Shown one piece after another: positions 8,566-17,589 of a DNA stretch of 32,463 bases. A program made the translations under genes and the position numbers. Under the pieces are notes generated by a model that made no database searches, was not told the DNA's origin, and worked only from the letters and a program-made list of their open reading frames with translations. The DNA is from Bacteroidota bacterium (GTDB taxonomy: Bacteria > Bacteroidota > Rhodothermia > Rhodothermales > JABDKH01): NCBI GenBank assembly GCA_020437385.1, contig JAGQWL010000011.1:1-32463 (forward strand), given 5' to 3'. Numbering within the stretch: the first letter of the stretch is position 1; every line of letters starts with the position of its first letter.

Positions 8566-10218
8566 ATGCGCTCCGACTCATCGGTTGTTGACGACCGCGT
8601 ACAGCATGGCGTCCGGCTTCTTCACGATCCTCTTCGGAATAAGGGAACAGCGTTTACGGCCGAGGAGCGCGATGCGCTGGGTCTGCGGGGCCTACTCCCG
8701 CCCGCAGTCCAGTCGATGGAAACGCAGGTACTGAGGGTGATGGGAAACCTCGCCCGGAAGGACTCTGATCTGGAACGCTACATCTTCCTTGCTGGTCTGC
8801 AGGACCGAAACGAAACGCTGTTTTACCGCGTGGTGATGGAGCATTTGCCGGAAATGATGCCGCTCATTTATACGCCAACGGTCGGCGCGGCGTGCCAGCA
8901 CTTCGGCCAGATCTTTCGGCGCCCGAGGGGACTTTTTGTGACCGCAGATGATTTTGGTCACGTTCGTAGCGTTTTGCGGAACTGGCCGCATCGGGATGTC
9001 AGAATCATTGTCGTGACGGACGGCGAACGCATCCTCGGGCTCGGTGATCTTGGTGCCAACGGAATGGGGATTGCCGTGGGCAAACTGGCCCTGTACACCG
9101 CATGCGCTGGGATACACCCGTCCCAATGTCTTCCGGTTACGATTGATGTTGGGACCGAGAACGAGAACCTCCGAAAAGACCCGCTCTACGTCGGCACACG
9201 TCGTTCCAGGCTCCGAGGAGAAGACTACGATGCGCTGGTGGATGAATTTCTGGCCGCAACTCGCGAGGTGTTTCCGCGCGCCGTCGTCCAGTTGGAGGAC
9301 TTCGCCAACATCAACGCGTTTCGATTGCTGAGGAAGTACAACGAACAGTACAGCCTCTTCGATGACGACATCCAGGGTACCGGTTCCGTTGTGCTTGCGG
9401 GCCTACTCGCAGCGATGCGCGTAACGGGCAACTCGCTCTCGGACAATCGCTTCCTTTTCCTCGGAGCGGGAGAGGCAGGAATCGGCATTGCCGATTTGAT
9501 TGTCGCTTCGCTCGTGTCCGACGGTATGGACGCTGAAGAGGCGCGACGCAGATGTTTCTTCGTGGACTCGACTGGTCTCGTCGTGAATTCGCGTGAGAAC
9601 CTTGCCGAGCACAAGCGTCCTTTTGCTCACGATATTGAGTTTGTCTCGACCCTCGAAGAGGCTGCTGAGGTAATCAGGCCAACGGCGGTGATCGGCGTGT
9701 CGGGCGTACCGGGTTCGTTTACGGAGAAACTCCTCCGTGAAATGGCAGAGCATCACCCACATCCGATTGTGTTCGCGCTGAGCAATCCGACGGCGAAGTC
9801 GGAATGCACAGCTTCTCAGGCCTACGAATGGACCGGCGGTCGAGCGATTTTTGCCAGCGGAAGTCCATTTCCGCCGGTGGATTATCAGGGTAAGACGTTC
9901 GTGCCGGGACAGGCAAACAACGCGTACATCTTTCCTGGGGTCGGACTCGGGGCTATTGTTTCGAATTCGAATCGCGTGACGGACGAGATGTTTTTTATTG
10001 CCGCACGCGAACTGGCGAGCATGGTGTCCGAACACGACCTCGGGCTTGGCAGGCTGTTTCCATCGCTCTCGCGAATCCGAGAGGTTTCGGCCAGAATCGC
10101 CGTCTCCGTCGCTGCCCACGCATTCGAGCGAGGTTATGCACAGGCAGCGGAGCCGGACGACCTCGTACAGACCGTTCAGGATTTCATGTTCGTGCCGGAA
10201 TACGCATCCTTCGCTTGA
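8566..10218 (+). CDS. maeA: NAD-dependent malic enzyme (decarboxylating)
   Basis: Oxidatively decarboxylates L-malate to pyruvate and CO2 in the cytoplasm, linking the TCA cycle to pyruvate. The 550 residues match the long, SfcA/ME2-like class (E. coli MaeA is 565) and not the MaeB class. Visible motifs include LIYTPTVG with catalytic Y102, GLGDLGANGMGIAVGKLALY with catalytic K173, the metal ligands in VQLEDFAN and FDDDIQGT, and the nucleotide-binding GAGEAGIGIADL. NPTAKSECTA and FPGVGLGAI are also family-typical. ATG 8566 gives a normal N-terminus. It stands alone between two gaps of about 150-190 bases. NAD rather than NADP is inferred from the class. Confidence 0.95.
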   Translation: MRSDSSVVDDRVQHGVRLLHDPLRNKGTAFTAEERDALGLRGLLPPAVQSMETQVLRVMGNLARKDSDLERYIFLAGLQDRNETLFYRVVMEHLPEMMPLIYTPTVGAACQHFGQIFRRPRGLFVTADDFGHVRSVLRNWPHRDVRIIVVTDGERILGLGDLGANGMGIAVGKLALYTACAGIHPSQCLPVTIDVGTENENLRKDPLYVGTRRSRLRGEDYDALVDEFLAATREVFPRAVVQLEDFANINAFRLLRKYNEQYSLFDDDIQGTGSVVLAGLLAAMRVTGNSLSDNRFLFLGAGEAGIGIADLIVASLVSDGMDAEEARRRCFFVDSTGLVVNSRENLAEHKRPFAHDIEFVSTLEEAAEVIRPTAVIGVSGVPGSFTEKLLREMAEHHPHPIVFALSNPTAKSECTASQAYEWTGGRAIFASGSPFPPVDYQGKTFVPGQANNAYIFPGVGLGAIVSNSNRVTDEMFFIAARELASMVSEHDLGLGRLFPSLSRIREVSARIAVSVAAHAFERGYAQAAEPDDLVQTVQDFMFVPEYASFA

Positions 10219-10293
10219 TCGCCGGCTTGCGCGGCGGGCCAGCTTACGCGGGCCACGGAGTCGGACGATACCATCTTTATCAGGAATCCGTGG

Positions 10294-10322
10294 AATCAAT
10301 AGATTCGATTGAATCGTTGATT
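10294..10322 (+). repeat. AT-rich inverted repeat upstream of the L,D-transpeptidase gene
   Basis: AATCAATAGATTC (10294-10306) pairs with GAATCGTTGATT (10311-10322) across a GATT loop. GATTC/GAATC and AATCAA/TTGATT are perfect, with a one-base bulge between them. It lies about 85 bases before the likely start at 10408. The low GC and missing T-run argue against a terminator; an operator or mRNA leader hairpin is possible. TTTG at 10341-10344 and TACCTTTT at 10362-10369 are a weak promoter-like pair further on in this 189-base gap. Confidence 0.5.
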
Positions 10323-10407
10323 GTGCGAATTACCTACTTGTTTGCGTATCCAGCAAACACGTACCTTTTCGTCCCCGTCCAAGGAAGTCGCCGGTCGCGC
10401 CGCACCC

Positions 10408-11247
10408 ATGAAGAAGTTTTCAGCCGCACTTATCCGAATCGTCGTTCGCGACGCCGTACTCGGAATGCTGCTGTTTCTACCGTTTCTGCCGCGTGGCGCC
10501 GGTGCACAACAGATATCCGATGGCGGTGACGAATCCGGGGCCTCTTCGAGTTCCGGACGGTCAACGGCGAGGCTCGCCGTTGACGCTCCCATGTTCTACA
10601 GTGTCGAACGGTCAGGTACATTGTATCGAACGGCCGACAAGAGCCAGCCGTACCTGTCACTCCGATTTCAAGAGCCGCTCTCGCTCATTCGCAACGATGG
10701 AGCGTGGTCCTACGTGGAGACCGCAGATGGTGGGAGAGGTTATGTGGCATCAGAATCGATCTCAAACGTATGGATCCGCGTTTCCAAGAAAAGCCGGACG
10801 GTATACGTGTATCGTGGCAGCGAACTCGTAGAGGAAATCCCGGCGGATCTTGCATATAACTTCTTCTCGGACAAAGAAAAACAAGGTTCAGCTCTCAATC
10901 CGGATCATTGGCGGACGCCGGTTGGAAAGTTCTTCATCGTTGCCCGAAACCCGGCGAGCACGTACCATCGCGCCTTCGTCTTGAACTACCCGTCGGCTGA
11001 AGATGCACAGCGTGGGCTTGAGGATGGGCTGATCACGCAATCGCAGTATGCCGCGATCGTCAAGGCTGAGGAGAAGGTGGTGCCGCCGCCCATGAATACT
11101 GCCCTTGGGGGCCTGATCGAGATTCATGGACGCGGGACGGGTACGCGCACGAGCTGGACGCAAGGGTGCATTGCAATCCCCGACGCCGATATCGACAAAC
11201 TGTGGCAGTATGTGCGCGTTGGTACGCCCGTTTTGATCGAATCCTGA
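10408..11247 (+). CDS. Exported L,D-transpeptidase (YkuD/ErfK family) with SH3-like domain
   Basis: Periplasmic cysteine enzyme of the family that forms 3-3 cross-links in peptidoglycan or anchors proteins to it. The start ATG 10408 gives a 279-residue protein with a signal peptide (KKFSAALIR, then a hydrophobic core, cleavage near GAGA at about residue 33). The open frame begins at 10321 but that part has no signal. An SH3-like segment follows at about 60-115 (LYRTADKSQPYLSL, WSYVETADGGRGYV). The YkuD domain carries H240 in IEIHGRG and C254 in SWTQGCIAIPDADID. The SWTxGC form of the active site resembles YafK/ErfK-like members. The precise substrate cannot be read. Confidence 0.88.
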   Translation: MKKFSAALIRIVVRDAVLGMLLFLPFLPRGAGAQQISDGGDESGASSSSGRSTARLAVDAPMFYSVERSGTLYRTADKSQPYLSLRFQEPLSLIRNDGAWSYVETADGGRGYVASESISNVWIRVSKKSRTVYVYRGSELVEEIPADLAYNFFSDKEKQGSALNPDHWRTPVGKFFIVARNPASTYHRAFVLNYPSAEDAQRGLEDGLITQSQYAAIVKAEEKVVPPPMNTALGGLIEIHGRGTGTRTSWTQGCIAIPDADIDKLWQYVRVGTPVLIES

Positions 11248-11338
11248 TTTCAATCAGAAAGGCAGCCGGGGCGTGCAACTATTCCGGCCAGACCCGTACA
11301 CCGAAGTTGGCTGTTATTCGCCTTAACTCCGGTTCCAT

Positions 11339-11800
11339 GTGAAGCTCATTCTGTCCATCGGCCTTTCGCTTGTCGGCCTGGTATCGGTCCTGCGCTCGAT
11401 TCGCTCAAAAGGCCAGAAGCCGTTTGTCGGACTTGTCGGTCTGGCGCTCCTCGCGGTCGGAGGCGTGTGGACGCTTGTTCTGGTTGGGCGCGGTCTTATT
11501 GAGGGAATCTTCTTTGTAGCCGGCACCTTTGCCGCCGTTGCACTTCTGGGCTATTTCATGTGGTGGTTTGTCGGCCGTCTTGTACGACGCAAGGCCACCG
11601 CTGTCGTTTCACTGACTGCCCGACGCAGTCACCTCGGTAAAACGGGCTCCGCGCTCACACCGCTCAGGCCGAGCGGGGTCGCACTGGTAGAGGGCGAGCG
11701 GATCGATGTGGAGACCGAGGGCGAGTTCATTGCCGCTGGAAGCAGAGTTCGAGTGGTCGCAATGGATAGCAGGCGATATTTCGTCCGCCTTGCAGACTAG
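11339..11800 (+). CDS. Small NfeD-like membrane protein
   Basis: The 153-residue product has three hydrophobic helices in its first 85 residues (LILSIGLSLVGLVSVL, VGLVGLALLAVGGVWTLVLV, GIFFVAGTFAAVALLGYF). A C-terminal OB-fold domain at about 97-153 contains GKTGSALTPLRPSGVAL, GERIDVETEGEFI and SRVRVVAMDSRRYFV, which is the NfeD C-terminal signature. NfeD proteins usually work with SPFH/stomatin partners in membrane quality control, but no stomatin gene is next to it. The start is GTG 11339; the overlapping ATG at 11337 meets a stop at once. No strong ribosome binding site is visible. Confidence 0.8.
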   Translation: MKLILSIGLSLVGLVSVLRSIRSKGQKPFVGLVGLALLAVGGVWTLVLVGRGLIEGIFFVAGTFAAVALLGYFMWWFVGRLVRRKATAVVSLTARRSHLGKTGSALTPLRPSGVALVEGERIDVETEGEFIAAGSRVRVVAMDSRRYFVRLAD

Positions 11801-11954
11801 ATCTTTGAGGATTCGCGCGCGCGTAGTTTAGTCGGCAGCTTGACTGGCGTACTCGGCCGATCTTTTCCTATACTTCTTGGTGCAACCCGTCACTTCGTTT
11901 CATCGGGCCGTCCGCACCGTGGTAGCCAGCTTAAATCCCCTCTCCGTCAAGCGA

Positions 11955-12956
11955 ATGCTTTCCGCAACGTTCGCTGGAGCGCTCTTCCGCGCCTGCGTTG
12001 ATCGGCAAGGCAACCGTGGGCTCCCTCCGGTCTTCGCGGTACTGGGCTTGCTGTTTGTGTTCGTCTTTGTCGGATGTTCCCAACGGCAGTCTGCCGACAA
12101 AACCACCGAGGAGTTGATCGCGGACGTTGACAGTGTCGACGCCCCGGACGGCATGGTTCTCATTCGTGGAGGTCGAACAATGATCGGCTCCGACGACGGA
12201 TTCCCGATGGAGCGTCCCATCTTCGTGGCCGCCGTGCAGCCGTTCTTCCTGGATGAACACGAAGTTACCGTAGGGCAGTTTCGCGAGTTCGTCGAGGCGA
12301 CCGGATACGAAACGCAAGCCGAGCGATTTGGCAACTCTGCGGTCATCGACGAAGACACGAAGGAGTGGGTGCTTCGAGACGGCGCGTACTGGAAAATGCC
12401 CCTCGGGCCGGACGCGGATGCCGCTCAGGATGATCATCCGGTTACGCACGTCTCATGGAACGACGCAACCGCCTACGCGGAGTGGGCCGGCAAGCGCCTT
12501 CCAACCGAAGTCGAATGGGAGCACGCAGCCCGTGGAGCAACTAACGACAGGTCAATGTACTCGCCGGGACTCGCGATCGATTCGGACGGTTTCCCAGTGG
12601 CAAACATCTGGCAGGGCACGTTTCCATTTCGGAATACCGGTGCCGACGGCTACTTCTATACTGCGCCGGTCGGCTCGTTCGGCAAGAATTCGCTCGGCCT
12701 GATGGATATGGCCGGGAACGTGTGGGAGTGGACGAGCTCGTGGTACCGGCCGTACAACGAGCGCGGATTGACCTTCAAGCCCGACGAGTTCAGTGCCAAG
12801 GTACAGCGGGGTGGTTCCTTCCTTTGTAACGACGGATGGTGTCATGGCTTTCGTGTGTCGGCTCGCGGGCAATCGACGCCCGAGTCCTCTCACTTTCACG
12901 TTGGATTCCGTTGCGCGCAGGATATTCCCGGCATCGACTACGCCAGAACTCAATGA
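11955..12956 (+). CDS. Lipoprotein formylglycine-generating enzyme (FGE/SUMF1 family)
   Basis: Expected to oxidise the cysteine of a sulfatase CxPxR site to formylglycine using O2 and Cu(I). From ATG 11955 the product is 333 residues, with a lipobox FVFVGC and lipidated Cys41; a TTG at 11877 would add 26 residues before it. The FGE domain (about 60-325) has MVLIRGGRTMIGSD, HEVTVGQFREFVEATGY, HPVTHVSWNDATAYAEWAGKRLPTEVEWEHAARG (across about 165-200), MAGNVWEWTSSW and GFRCA. The copper-binding pair is C291 and C296 in RGGSFLCNDGWCHGFR, with the x4 spacing of true FGEs, so this is not an EgtB-type or inactive homologue. The sulfatase gene starts 10 bases later. A TATACT at 11869-11874 may be a -10 element, which would favour ATG 11955. 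Confidence 0.9.
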   Translation: MLSATFAGALFRACVDRQGNRGLPPVFAVLGLLFVFVFVGCSQRQSADKTTEELIADVDSVDAPDGMVLIRGGRTMIGSDDGFPMERPIFVAAVQPFFLDEHEVTVGQFREFVEATGYETQAERFGNSAVIDEDTKEWVLRDGAYWKMPLGPDADAAQDDHPVTHVSWNDATAYAEWAGKRLPTEVEWEHAARGATNDRSMYSPGLAIDSDGFPVANIWQGTFPFRNTGADGYFYTAPVGSFGKNSLGLMDMAGNVWEWTSSWYRPYNERGLTFKPDEFSAKVQRGGSFLCNDGWCHGFRVSARGQSTPESSHFHVGFRCAQDIPGIDYARTQ

Positions 12957-12966
12957 CAGCGACACA

Positions 12967-14439
12967 ATGCAGAGAACTCTACAGAATCTGATTTGCACCC
13001 TTCTTTTCACGCTGCTCGTCGTTGCTGTTCCGGCAACAGCTTTGGGACAGTCAGCCGGTTCGAAGCGGCCAAATGTTGTCCTCATCCTGAGTGACGATCA
13101 CCGGTTTGACTTCATGAGTTTTCACGAAGGTGCTCCGAACTTTCTTCAGACACCGAACATGGATCGTCTTGCCGCCGGCGGAATGCATGTAAAGAACGCG
13201 TTCGTTACGACGTCCCTGTGCTCACCCAGCAGGGCATCGATCTTGACCGGCCGATACGCGCACAACCACGGTGTTGTCGACAATGCTCGATTGGTACCGG
13301 AAGGCACTCGATTCTTTCCCGCAGAACTGCAACGCGCTGGGTACCAGACGGCGTTCATCGGCAAGTGGCATATGGGAGGAGTCACAGACGAACCGCGCCC
13401 CGGATTTGATCACTGGGTAAGCTTTCGGGGACAGGGTACGTACTTCAATCCGACGCTTAACGTAGACGGATCGCGAAAGGAATATGAGGGATACAACGCC
13501 GATATCCTGACGGATTTTGCGACCAAGTGGATTCGCGAACAGTCGTCCGATCAACCTTTCTTCCTGTATCTGTCGCACAAATCGGTGCACGCGGAATTTC
13601 AGCCCGCCCCCCGACACCAGGGGCGATACGAAGATGAAACCCTTGTGTATCCCAAAACCATGGCGAACACCGAGTCGAATTATCGTGACAAACCACGGTG
13701 GGTGACGGAACAACGGTACGGTTGGCACGGAGTTGACTACCTGTACCAGGGCGCCATGAACTTCGACACGTTCTATCGCCGGTACACGGAGACGCTGCTC
13801 GCGCTGGACGAAAGCATCGGACAAGTAATCGATGAGCTTGAACGAGATGGCCTCATGGAGAATACAATCGTGATCTACATGAGCGACAACGGATTCTCCT
13901 TTGGCGAGCACGGTCTTATCGACAAGCGGCACGGCTACGAAGAGTCGATTCGAGTCCCGATGATTGCCTACGCGCCGGGCCGGATCGAGGCCGGCAGTGT
14001 GCTCGATGAGATGATCCTCAACATCGACATGGCTCCGACAATTCTCGATCTTGCGGGGGTCAAGGAGACGGACCTGCCGATGGACGGACGTTCGTTCTCA
14101 CCGCTGCTGTTCGGACAACCCATGGACGACTGGCGACGCGAATTTGCCTACGAGTATTACTGGGAATACAGTTTCCCGCACACTCCAACGGTGCTAGCCT
14201 TGAGGGGGGAGCGCTACAAATACCTCTTCTACCACGGAATCTGGGATCTTAATGAGTTCTACGATCTCAGCAATGACCCACTGGAAGAGCATAATCTGAT
14301 CAACTCTGCCGAGCATGCGGACTTGATCAAACAGATGAAGGAGAGGCTGTTTGATATTCTCGATGCTCAGAATGCGACGGACATTGCTTTTCGCCGGCCG
14401 ACAGATTGGCAGGCAAACGAACGCCTCCTGCGCGACTGA
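12967..14439 (+). CDS. Exported type I sulfatase (formylglycine dependent)
   Basis: Hydrolyses sulfate esters, probably on a polysaccharide or glycosaminoglycan. ATG 12967 gives 490 residues with a signal peptide cleaved near ATALG at about residue 28; the frame opens earlier at 12793 but overlaps the FGE gene. The metal-binding start is RPNVVLILSDDH. The formylglycine site is C85-S-P-S-R89, followed by ASILTGRYAHNHG. Later motifs are FIGKWHMGG, LSHKSVHAEFQPAPRH, VIYMSDNGFSFGEHGLIDKR and YEESIRVPMI. The segment around PAPRH and DKRHGYEES resembles N-acetylglucosamine-6-sulfatase-like members (S1_11 group), but the substrate is not proven. It sits between its likely activating enzyme and an exported Asp-box protein. 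Confidence 0.95.
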   Translation: MQRTLQNLICTLLFTLLVVAVPATALGQSAGSKRPNVVLILSDDHRFDFMSFHEGAPNFLQTPNMDRLAAGGMHVKNAFVTTSLCSPSRASILTGRYAHNHGVVDNARLVPEGTRFFPAELQRAGYQTAFIGKWHMGGVTDEPRPGFDHWVSFRGQGTYFNPTLNVDGSRKEYEGYNADILTDFATKWIREQSSDQPFFLYLSHKSVHAEFQPAPRHQGRYEDETLVYPKTMANTESNYRDKPRWVTEQRYGWHGVDYLYQGAMNFDTFYRRYTETLLALDESIGQVIDELERDGLMENTIVIYMSDNGFSFGEHGLIDKRHGYEESIRVPMIAYAPGRIEAGSVLDEMILNIDMAPTILDLAGVKETDLPMDGRSFSPLLFGQPMDDWRREFAYEYYWEYSFPHTPTVLALRGERYKYLFYHGIWDLNEFYDLSNDPLEEHNLINSAEHADLIKQMKERLFDILDAQNATDIAFRRPTDWQANERLLRD

Positions 14440-14475
14440 CGGGGACGCGATGCCGGAGAACCTATACCGATCCTT

Positions 14476-17400
14476 ATGCGACGTCACCTTTTCTTCCCGC
14501 TGCTCGCAGTTGCTACTGTTTTGTCATTTCCCACCCGCCCGGCTTCGGCACAGTCGTCTGAGACGAGCGTGACTGATGCGCTTCGGTGGCGACTAGTCGG
14601 GCCCTATCGCGCAGGTCGCACGGTGGGTGCGGTGGGAATTCCCGACAGTCCGGGAGTTTTCTTCATCGGCGTAAATAACGGAGGCGTCTTCAAGACGGAT
14701 GACTTTGGTCGTACCTGGACGCCGATCTTTGACGACCAGCCGACCGGTTCGGTTGGAGATCTCGCGCTTGCTCCCTCGAACCCGAGCATCATCTACGTCG
14801 GCACCGGGGAGGGACTTCATCGGCCGGATTTGTCGATCGGAAACGGTGTTTACCGATCCGATGATGGAGGGAACAGCTGGACGCACCTTGGACTTGCCGA
14901 CGCGCAGCAAATCGGGTCAGTGGTTGTCCATCCGACCAATCCGGACCTCGTCTACGTCGCGGCCATGGGGCATCCATACGGTCCCAATGACATGCGTGGT
15001 GTGTACCGGTCTTCGAACGGCGGAAAGGACTGGAAACGGATCTTCTTTATTAATGACCGAACCGGTGCCGCGTCATTGACCATGGATCCGCAGAACCCCG
15101 ACATCCTCTTCGCGGACATGTGGTCTCATCTGGAGGGGCCCTGGGAGAACGCTTCCTGGTCGGGAATGCATAGCGGACTTTTCCGATCACAGGACGGCGG
15201 CGAATCCTGGGCACGAGTCGAGGGTGGGCTTCCGGACAACGCGGACGGTCTCGGACGCATCGGAATCGGCATATCGAATAGCGAACCGAATCGGATCTTT
15301 GCAGCCGTGAACGCCCGCACCGGTGGCGGTATCTATCGTTCAGACGATGGTGGAAAAAACTGGAAGCTCGTGTCGGATGAGCGTCGACTCTGGAGTCGCG
15401 GAGATGACTTTGCTGAAATAAAGGTTCACCCAACCAACCCCGATGTTGTCTTCATCGCCAACATTGCGTCGTACCGGTCGGACGACGGCGGCGTCACGTG
15501 GACTTCCATCAAGGGGGCTCCGGGTGGAGATGACTATCATCGTATCTGGATCAATCCCAGGTACCCGGACATCATGCTCTTTGCCGCAGACCAGGGTGCG
15601 ACCATCACGGTGACGGGCGGCAGGACGTGGAGTTCATGGTACAATCAGCCGACTGCCCAGCTCTATCACGTGACCACCGACAACGAATTCCCCTACAATA
15701 TTTACGGTGGACAGCAGGAGAGTGGCGCGATCCGGATTGCCAGTCGAAGTAACGGCGGGCAGATCTCGTTTCGTGACTGGATCGGTGTCGGTGCTGATGA
15801 GTACGCGTACGTGGCGCCCGATCCGCTGAATCCGGCTATTGTTTACGGCGGCCGTGTTGTTCGACACGATCTCAGAACCGGACAGACGCAGAATGTGGCG
15901 CCCGAGGCGCTTCGTTCAGGAAAGTATCGGATCAAGCGGACCATGCCGTTGTTGTTCCATCCGGCGGATCCGCACATGCTTCTCTTCGGAACCAATGTCC
16001 TGTTTAAGTCAATGGACGGCGGGCAATCGTGGACAGTCATCAGTCCCGACCTTTCCCGTCCCGAACCTGCCGTTCCGCCGAGCTTCTCTTTCTATTCGGG
16101 TGAGCCGCGACGGTTGGGGGTTATCTACGCACTTGGGCCTTCTCCGCTGGATAAGGACATCATCTGGGCGGGAACGGACGACGGCCTCGTTCACGTGACA
16201 CGTGATGGCGGCGCAACCTGGCAGGACGTTACGCCACCTCAGCTTCAATCGTGGGACAAGATCGCGCAGATCGATGCCGGTCACTTCGACAAGAACACCG
16301 CTTACGTAGCAGTGAACGCGATACGATCAGACGATCCTGGTCCGCATATTTTCCGGACGCATGACGGCGGGGCTTCCTGGGACAAGATCGTTGACGGATT
16401 GGACGATTTCGGGGCGGTAAATGTGGTTCGCGAAGATCCGGTCACACCGGGATTGCTGTATGCTGGTACCGAGCAGGAGGTGTACTACACTACCGATGAC
16501 GGGGACCGATGGACCTCGCTTCGGACGAATATGCCGGCAACTTCGATTCGGGATCTCGTCGTCCATGAAAGCGACCTTGTCGTGGGAACCCATGGCCGCT
16601 CGATCTGGATCCTGGACAACGTGACGCCCTTACGCGAACTGCCCGAAGCGACCGCAGCAGCCGCTCCGTGGCTCTTTACGCCGGATGTGGCGACTCGTGT
16701 CCGATGGAACATGTTTTCCGATACGCCGCTGCCGCCTGAGGAACCGACGGGTGCGAACCCGGCCGACGGAATCGAAATCGACTATCTGCTTCCCGTCGAT
16801 CTGGATTCTGTTTCCCTTCAGATTATCGACGCATCGGGGCAGATCATTCGATCCTATTCAAGTACTGATGAGGCTCCCGTGGTCGACACGACGCGGCTGG
16901 CACACCCGACGTACTGGATGCGTCCGTTTCGTCGCCTGTCTCCAGACCGCGGACTTCATCGGTTCGTTTGGGACCTGCGCGTTGATCCACTACCCGGTAC
17001 GGCCCCGTCGTACTCAATCGCGGCGGTTGCTCACCGTACACCGGCGGGACCGCTCTCGCCATTTGTGGCCCCAGGTGTCTATACCGTTCGCTTGATTACA
17101 CCCGGCGGAACTCGCGAGCGTTCAATACGCGTGCGCATGGACCCACGAGTGGATGCATCCGATGAGGATATTCAGCTACAGACAGACCTGAGCATGCGTC
17201 TGTACGACACGTTCGTGACGTTGTCTGGGACGCGGCAAGCTATCGATGCCACGCTCGCGTCGATCGACGCGAACCTGGGTAGTGCCGGCGCAACGCGGAA
17301 AGCGGCTCTTGAGAAGGATCGCCAACGGTTTGCGGCTTTAAGGGGCCGCGGACTACCCGGCGATGAAGACATCGTCTACGGGTCCATCTACGCTGTCGAC

Positions 17401-17568
17401 CCATCCGAGGAAACCGTCGTTGGATTGCAGCAGAAACTGATCTACATGATCAACGTCCTGCAGGCAGCGGACGTGCGTCCGACGATTCAGGCACGTCGAG
17501 CGGTCGAACAGTTGACAGCTTCTGCCGATATGCTTGTCAAGCGGGCGCAGGCGCTGCTCGACCGCTGA
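14476..17568 (+). CDS. Exported Asp-box beta-propeller protein (VPS10/sortilin-like, often named glycosyl hydrolase)
   Basis: The 1030-residue product has a signal peptide cleaved near PASA at about residue 25. Residues 40-690 carry about ten Asp-box (BNR) repeats of the SxDxGxTW type, for example KTDDFGRTW, YRSDDGGNSW, FRSQDGGESW, YRSDDGGKNW, YRSDDGGVTW, FKSMDGGQSW, VTRDGGATW and FRTHDGGASW. These form one or two beta-propellers. The last 340 residues include an Ig-like segment (VYTVRLITPGGTRERSIRVRM) and a helical tail. Homologues are widely annotated as glycosyl hydrolases, but the Asp-box itself is structural and no sialidase Arg triad can be confirmed. It follows the sulfatase after 36 bases, which suggests a shared role in sulfated-polymer use, but that is inference. 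Confidence 0.88.
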   Translation: MRRHLFFPLLAVATVLSFPTRPASAQSSETSVTDALRWRLVGPYRAGRTVGAVGIPDSPGVFFIGVNNGGVFKTDDFGRTWTPIFDDQPTGSVGDLALAPSNPSIIYVGTGEGLHRPDLSIGNGVYRSDDGGNSWTHLGLADAQQIGSVVVHPTNPDLVYVAAMGHPYGPNDMRGVYRSSNGGKDWKRIFFINDRTGAASLTMDPQNPDILFADMWSHLEGPWENASWSGMHSGLFRSQDGGESWARVEGGLPDNADGLGRIGIGISNSEPNRIFAAVNARTGGGIYRSDDGGKNWKLVSDERRLWSRGDDFAEIKVHPTNPDVVFIANIASYRSDDGGVTWTSIKGAPGGDDYHRIWINPRYPDIMLFAADQGATITVTGGRTWSSWYNQPTAQLYHVTTDNEFPYNIYGGQQESGAIRIASRSNGGQISFRDWIGVGADEYAYVAPDPLNPAIVYGGRVVRHDLRTGQTQNVAPEALRSGKYRIKRTMPLLFHPADPHMLLFGTNVLFKSMDGGQSWTVISPDLSRPEPAVPPSFSFYSGEPRRLGVIYALGPSPLDKDIIWAGTDDGLVHVTRDGGATWQDVTPPQLQSWDKIAQIDAGHFDKNTAYVAVNAIRSDDPGPHIFRTHDGGASWDKIVDGLDDFGAVNVVREDPVTPGLLYAGTEQEVYYTTDDGDRWTSLRTNMPATSIRDLVVHESDLVVGTHGRSIWILDNVTPLRELPEATAAAAPWLFTPDVATRVRWNMFSDTPLPPEEPTGANPADGIEIDYLLPVDLDSVSLQIIDASGQIIRSYSSTDEAPVVDTTRLAHPTYWMRPFRRLSPDRGLHRFVWDLRVDPLPGTAPSYSIAAVAHRTPAGPLSPFVAPGVYTVRLITPGGTRERSIRVRMDPRVDASDEDIQLQTDLSMRLYDTFVTLSGTRQAIDATLASIDANLGSAGATRKAALEKDRQRFAALRGRGLPGDEDIVYGSIYAVDPSEETVVGLQQKLIYMINVLQAADVRPTIQARRAVEQLTASADMLVKRAQALLDR

Positions 17569-17589
17569 CCGGCCACTTTTGGGTCACCC

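Noticed and set aside
11244..11257. CTGAT-TTCA-ATCAG hairpin at the L,D-transpeptidase stop
   Set aside because: The stem has only five pairs, is AT-rich and overlaps the stop codon; it is too weak to call a terminator.
12793..12966. Upstream extension of the sulfatase frame
   Set aside because: It overlaps the conserved copper-site end of the FGE gene; the signal peptide starts at ATG 12967.
17581..17589. GGGTCACCC between convergent stops as a terminator
   Set aside because: The centre is a single base, so it cannot fold as a hairpin, and there is no T-run.
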